Of a DNA stretch of 8,903 bases, positions 6,945 through 8,903 are shown piece by piece. A program made the translations under genes and the position numbers. The notes under the pieces are model-generated. The model saw only the letters and a program-made list of their open reading frames with translations, was not told where the DNA came from and made no database searches. Source of the stretch: Spirochaetaceae bacterium (GTDB lineage: Bacteria > Spirochaetota > Spirochaetia > SZUA-6 > Bin103); contig JAPPKD010000016.1 in the NCBI GenBank assembly GCA_028820215.1, positions 1 to 8,903 on the forward strand, written 5' to 3'. Numbering within the stretch: position 1 is the first letter of the stretch; each line of letters begins with the position of its first letter.

Positions 6945-7577
6945 TCATCCATCAAGGCGCGCGGTAACAGCGCTCGTTCCTTCAAACACATGTCGTTCGG
7001 CTCTCGATTCAAGATCTTTTCTTCGAGTTCTGATCGAATCGGCCATCTCCGCATCACGCAGGAACGGAAGATTGACATCGACCGTCAACAGTGCCGATTT
7101 CAGCGCCGCATGCGCCAGATGCAACGCGACTCCGGCGTCGCTGATGGCGTGCACGGCGCCGATCGGCGCGAGCTGCCGGGCAAGGCCCAGCACCTCGGCG
7201 CAGTGCTCGGCCGTGGCCAGCGGCGCTCGCGTCATGCGTACCACGGCGGCGGCGACCTCCGCTTCGCGCCGCTCACGCGCGGCGGCGCCTTCCTTGGGCA
7301 GGGCCGACGCCCGCAGGTACGCCCCGTAGGCGTCGGCGTCCTCGACGGCCGCCTCCTGCAGGGCGCGCATGGCGGCGACCGCCCGGTCGCGGAGCGCCGT
7401 GACCTCCATCTGCACGTCCCGGTAGCGCTTCCGGCCGATGGTCAGCTCCCCGACCATCGACACCAGCGCAGCGGCGCCGGCGCCGGTCACCGCGGCCACC
7501 GCGCCGCCGCCCGGAGCCGGCGAACGGGACGCGGCCTGCGCCAGGAACTCCGTCACCGGCAACGCCAGCATGCTCAT
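6945..7577 (-). CDS. fchA: Methenyl-THF cyclohydrolase / formimino-THF cyclodeaminase family
   Basis: A 210-residue helical protein of the FTCD cyclodeaminase family, about the usual length for stand-alone members. Such enzymes either interconvert methenyl- and formyl-tetrahydrofolate or deaminate 5-formimino-THF. The signature SPAPGGGAVAA (19-29) is intact, followed by GRKRYRDV (48-55), SDAGVALHLA (146-155) and DVNLPFLRD (167-175), the order seen in the family. Its ATG overlaps the folD stop (ATGA), implying translational coupling and a shared pathway, which favours the cyclohydrolase role. No histidine-degradation gene is nearby to support a formimino substrate. A second Met at codon 3 is an alternative start. 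The last 50 or so codons (6945-7110) are markedly lower in G+C than the rest of the gene, though the protein still fits the family. Confidence 0.88.
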   Translation of the reverse strand: MSMLALPVTEFLAQAASRSPAPGGGAVAAVTGAGAAALVSMVGELTIGRKRYRDVQMEVTALRDRAVAAMRALQEAAVEDADAYGAYLRASALPKEGAAARERREAEVAAAVVRMTRAPLATAEHCAEVLGLARQLAPIGAVHAISDAGVALHLAHAALKSALLTVDVNLPFLRDAEMADSIRTRRKDLESRAERHVFEGTSAVTARLDG

Positions 7578-8446
7578 CCCGCGATCCCCCGCATGTCGGC
7601 CGCGCGCATCACGTTGGCCATGATCATCGCCGTGGTGACCGTTCCCACGCCGCCCGGCACCGGCGTCAGCGCGCCGGCCACCGCAACGACCGATTCAGGC
7701 TCCACGTCGCCGACCAGCTCGTCTCCGACCTGGTTGGTGCCGGCGTCGATCACCGCCGCGCCGGGCCGGATCATCGTTCCGGTGACCAGGCGCGGCACGC
7801 CGGCGGCGGCCACCACGACCTCCGCTTCGCCGAGCACCGCGCCCAGGTCGCGCGTGCGGGTGTGGCACACCGTGACCGTGGCGTGACGGTTGACCAGCGC
7901 GGCCGCTACGGGACGGCCCACGGTCGGCCCGCGGCCGACGACGGCGACCGCTGCGCCGCGGATGGTCCGGCCGCAGTGCTCGATCATGCGGACGCAGGCC
8001 AGCGCCGTGGCCGGCACCAGCCCCCGCTCCTCGTGCCCGTCGAAGAGCGCCGCCCGGTTGACGGCGGTGATGCCGTCAACGTCCTTCGCCGGATCCAGGC
8101 GGTCGCAAAGTCCGGCGAGCGGGATCCCCTGCGGCAGCGGCAACTCGATGATCACCCCGTCGACGAGCGGATCGCGGCTCGCGCGGCCCACCGCGTCGGC
8201 GGCGTCCGCGGCCGGCGTGTCGGCCCCCAGCTCGATGACGCGCACCTCGATGCCGAGCCGCCGGCCGAGCTTGCGCTTCGCGCCGGCGTACCACGCGGAC
8301 GCCGGATCGTCGCCGATCAGCAGCACGTCCAGCCGCGGCTGACGGCCGGCGGCGGCCGTCAATCTGGCGGCGGCCGCGCTCACCTCCCTGCGCAACGCGG
8401 CCGCGACCTCCGCGCCGGCGACGATCGTCGCGCCGCCCGGGCTCAC
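7574..8446 (-). CDS. folD: Methylene-THF dehydrogenase (FolD family), cyclohydrolase site altered
   Basis: A 290-residue FolD. The family oxidises 5,10-methylene-THF with NAD(P)+ to methenyl-THF and usually hydrolyses that to 10-formyl-THF. The substrate half shows DDPAS (46-50), the catalytic Y53/K57 pair in YAGAK and KDVDG (121-125). The dinucleotide half has GRGPTVGRP (171-179), VTVCHTRTRDL (191-201), IDAGTN (233-238) and TPVPGGVG (261-268). Two positions depart from consensus. The Gln of VQLPLP, equivalent to human MTHFD1 Gln100 and important for cyclohydrolase activity, is E101 (GAG, 8146-8144). The usual GPMT after PGGV is GTVT. The dehydrogenase parts look intact, so I infer a functional dehydrogenase with doubtful cyclohydrolase activity. 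The GTG start at 8446 shares GTGA with the stop of the upstream gene, and the stop at 7574 shares ATGA with fchA. The start aligns with the normal FolD N-terminus. Confidence 0.93.
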   Translation of the reverse strand: MSPGGATIVAGAEVAAALRREVSAAAARLTAAAGRQPRLDVLLIGDDPASAWYAGAKRKLGRRLGIEVRVIELGADTPAADAADAVGRASRDPLVDGVIIELPLPQGIPLAGLCDRLDPAKDVDGITAVNRAALFDGHEERGLVPATALACVRMIEHCGRTIRGAAVAVVGRGPTVGRPVAAALVNRHATVTVCHTRTRDLGAVLGEAEVVVAAAGVPRLVTGTMIRPGAAVIDAGTNQVGDELVGDVEPESVVAVAGALTPVPGGVGTVTTAMIMANVMRAADMRGIAG

Positions 8447-8903
8447 GCCTCGTCGGCTTTACCGGTCAGCCGCCCAAGAAGGCGCTTCAGCAGCGAACGC
8501 TTGGCGGGCGCCGCAGGGCGAGCGGGCGCGGCCGGAGCCTCCTTCTGCGCCGGCGAAACCGCAGGCTTGGGCGCCGGCCGGGGTTTCGTTCCGTTGGACG
8601 CTTCGGGCGCGCGCGGACGATCGCCGCCCGATCCACCCCGGTTTCCCGCGCGTGCGGCGGCGGGGACGGCGGCCGGTGTGCGCGCGGGCCGTGGCCGCGC
8701 GGGCGCCCCACGGTCCCGTTGCTCGGGCCGATTCGGTCGGGGCGGTCGGTCGCGGCGATCCTGCGCCCCCACGGGACGCCGGTCGGCGGGGCGCTGCTGC
8801 CTGCGCCGGGCGGGGCCCGCCCCCCGGCGGGCGGCCGGCCCCCCCGCCCCGCGCCCGGATCCGGGCCCGGGGCGCCGGCCCGGCGGGGTACCCCCACCCG
8901 CGG
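8443..8903 (-). CDS. C-terminal part of a Pro/Arg/Ala-rich basic protein (partial)
   Basis: This frame is open from the window edge to the TGA at 8445-8443, giving 152 visible residues; the start lies outside or at an internal GTG such as 8772. The 4-nt GTGA overlap with folD is the best evidence that this frame, and not the competing open frame at 8487-8897, is real. The visible part is low-complexity: many R, P, G and A residues, short RGG/RDRG-like pieces (RDRPPRPNR, NRGGSGGDR), then a Lys/Pro/Ala linker, ending in a short basic amphipathic stretch KRSLLKRLLGRL and the acidic end ADEA. Disordered Arg/Gly-rich tails of this kind occur on RNA helicases, pseudouridine synthases and other RNA-binding proteins, but no catalytic domain is in view, so I do not assign a function. 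The far end is extremely G/C-rich with long homopolymer runs, where sequencing errors would be easy. Confidence 0.55.
   Translation of the reverse strand, partial: AGGGTPPGRRPGPGSGRGAGGPAARRGAGPARRRQQRPADRRPVGAQDRRDRPPRPNRPEQRDRGAPARPRPARTPAAVPAAARAGNRGGSGGDRPRAPEASNGTKPRPAPKPAVSPAQKEAPAAPARPAAPAKRSLLKRLLGRLTGKADEA

Noticed and set aside
8487..8897. Alternative minus-strand open frame in the Pro/Arg-rich region
   Set aside because: Both frames are low-complexity, but only the 8443 frame ends in the GTGA overlap with folD.

Overview
The window is compact, G+C-rich bacterial DNA. One secreted repeat protein gene lies on the + strand. Facing it are six minus-strand genes of core metabolism and DNA replication/repair. 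I cannot name the genus. Pol I and IlvB look, from memory of family sequences, more like FCB/PVC-type or other deep-branching high-GC bacteria than Enterobacteria or Firmicutes. Three of the minus-strand genes or gene tails are joined by 4-nt overlaps, and GTG starts are used by polA and folD. The long antisense ORFs opposite polA, ilvB and the Sel1 gene are high-GC shadows.

Layout: (1) 166-1668 (+), an exported Sel1/TPR-like solenoid protein with about eleven 36-residue repeats. (2) 1672-1758, a tandem array of four short perfect hairpins that fills the gap between the two convergent genes and includes the last codons and stop of polA. (3) 1742-6751 (-), ilvB-ilvN-polA: both subunits of acetolactate synthase, with ilvB and ilvN sharing a TGATG stop/start, then DNA polymerase I four bases after ilvN. 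A good sigma-70-like promoter (TTGACA, 18 bp, TATGTT) with a dyad inside its spacer sits just ahead of ilvB. (4) 6945-8903 (-), the end of a Pro/Arg-rich protein, then folD and fchA, each overlapping the next by 4 nt.

How the genes work together: ilvBN makes the first committed step of branched-chain amino acid synthesis, with a valine-sensing ACT subunit. PolA appears to be co-transcribed with it. Its proofreading domain has lost most of its metal ligands, and it has Tyr in place of the usual Phe in the O-helix. FolD and FchA act on adjacent one-carbon folate steps. FolD carries Glu where the cyclohydrolase-critical Gln normally sits, so FchA may have taken over the cyclohydrolase step.

No tRNA, rRNA, CRISPR array, transposase or phage gene was seen. 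The most unusual non-coding structure is the hairpin array at 1672-1758. The most testable protein observation is the FolD substitution next to fchA.
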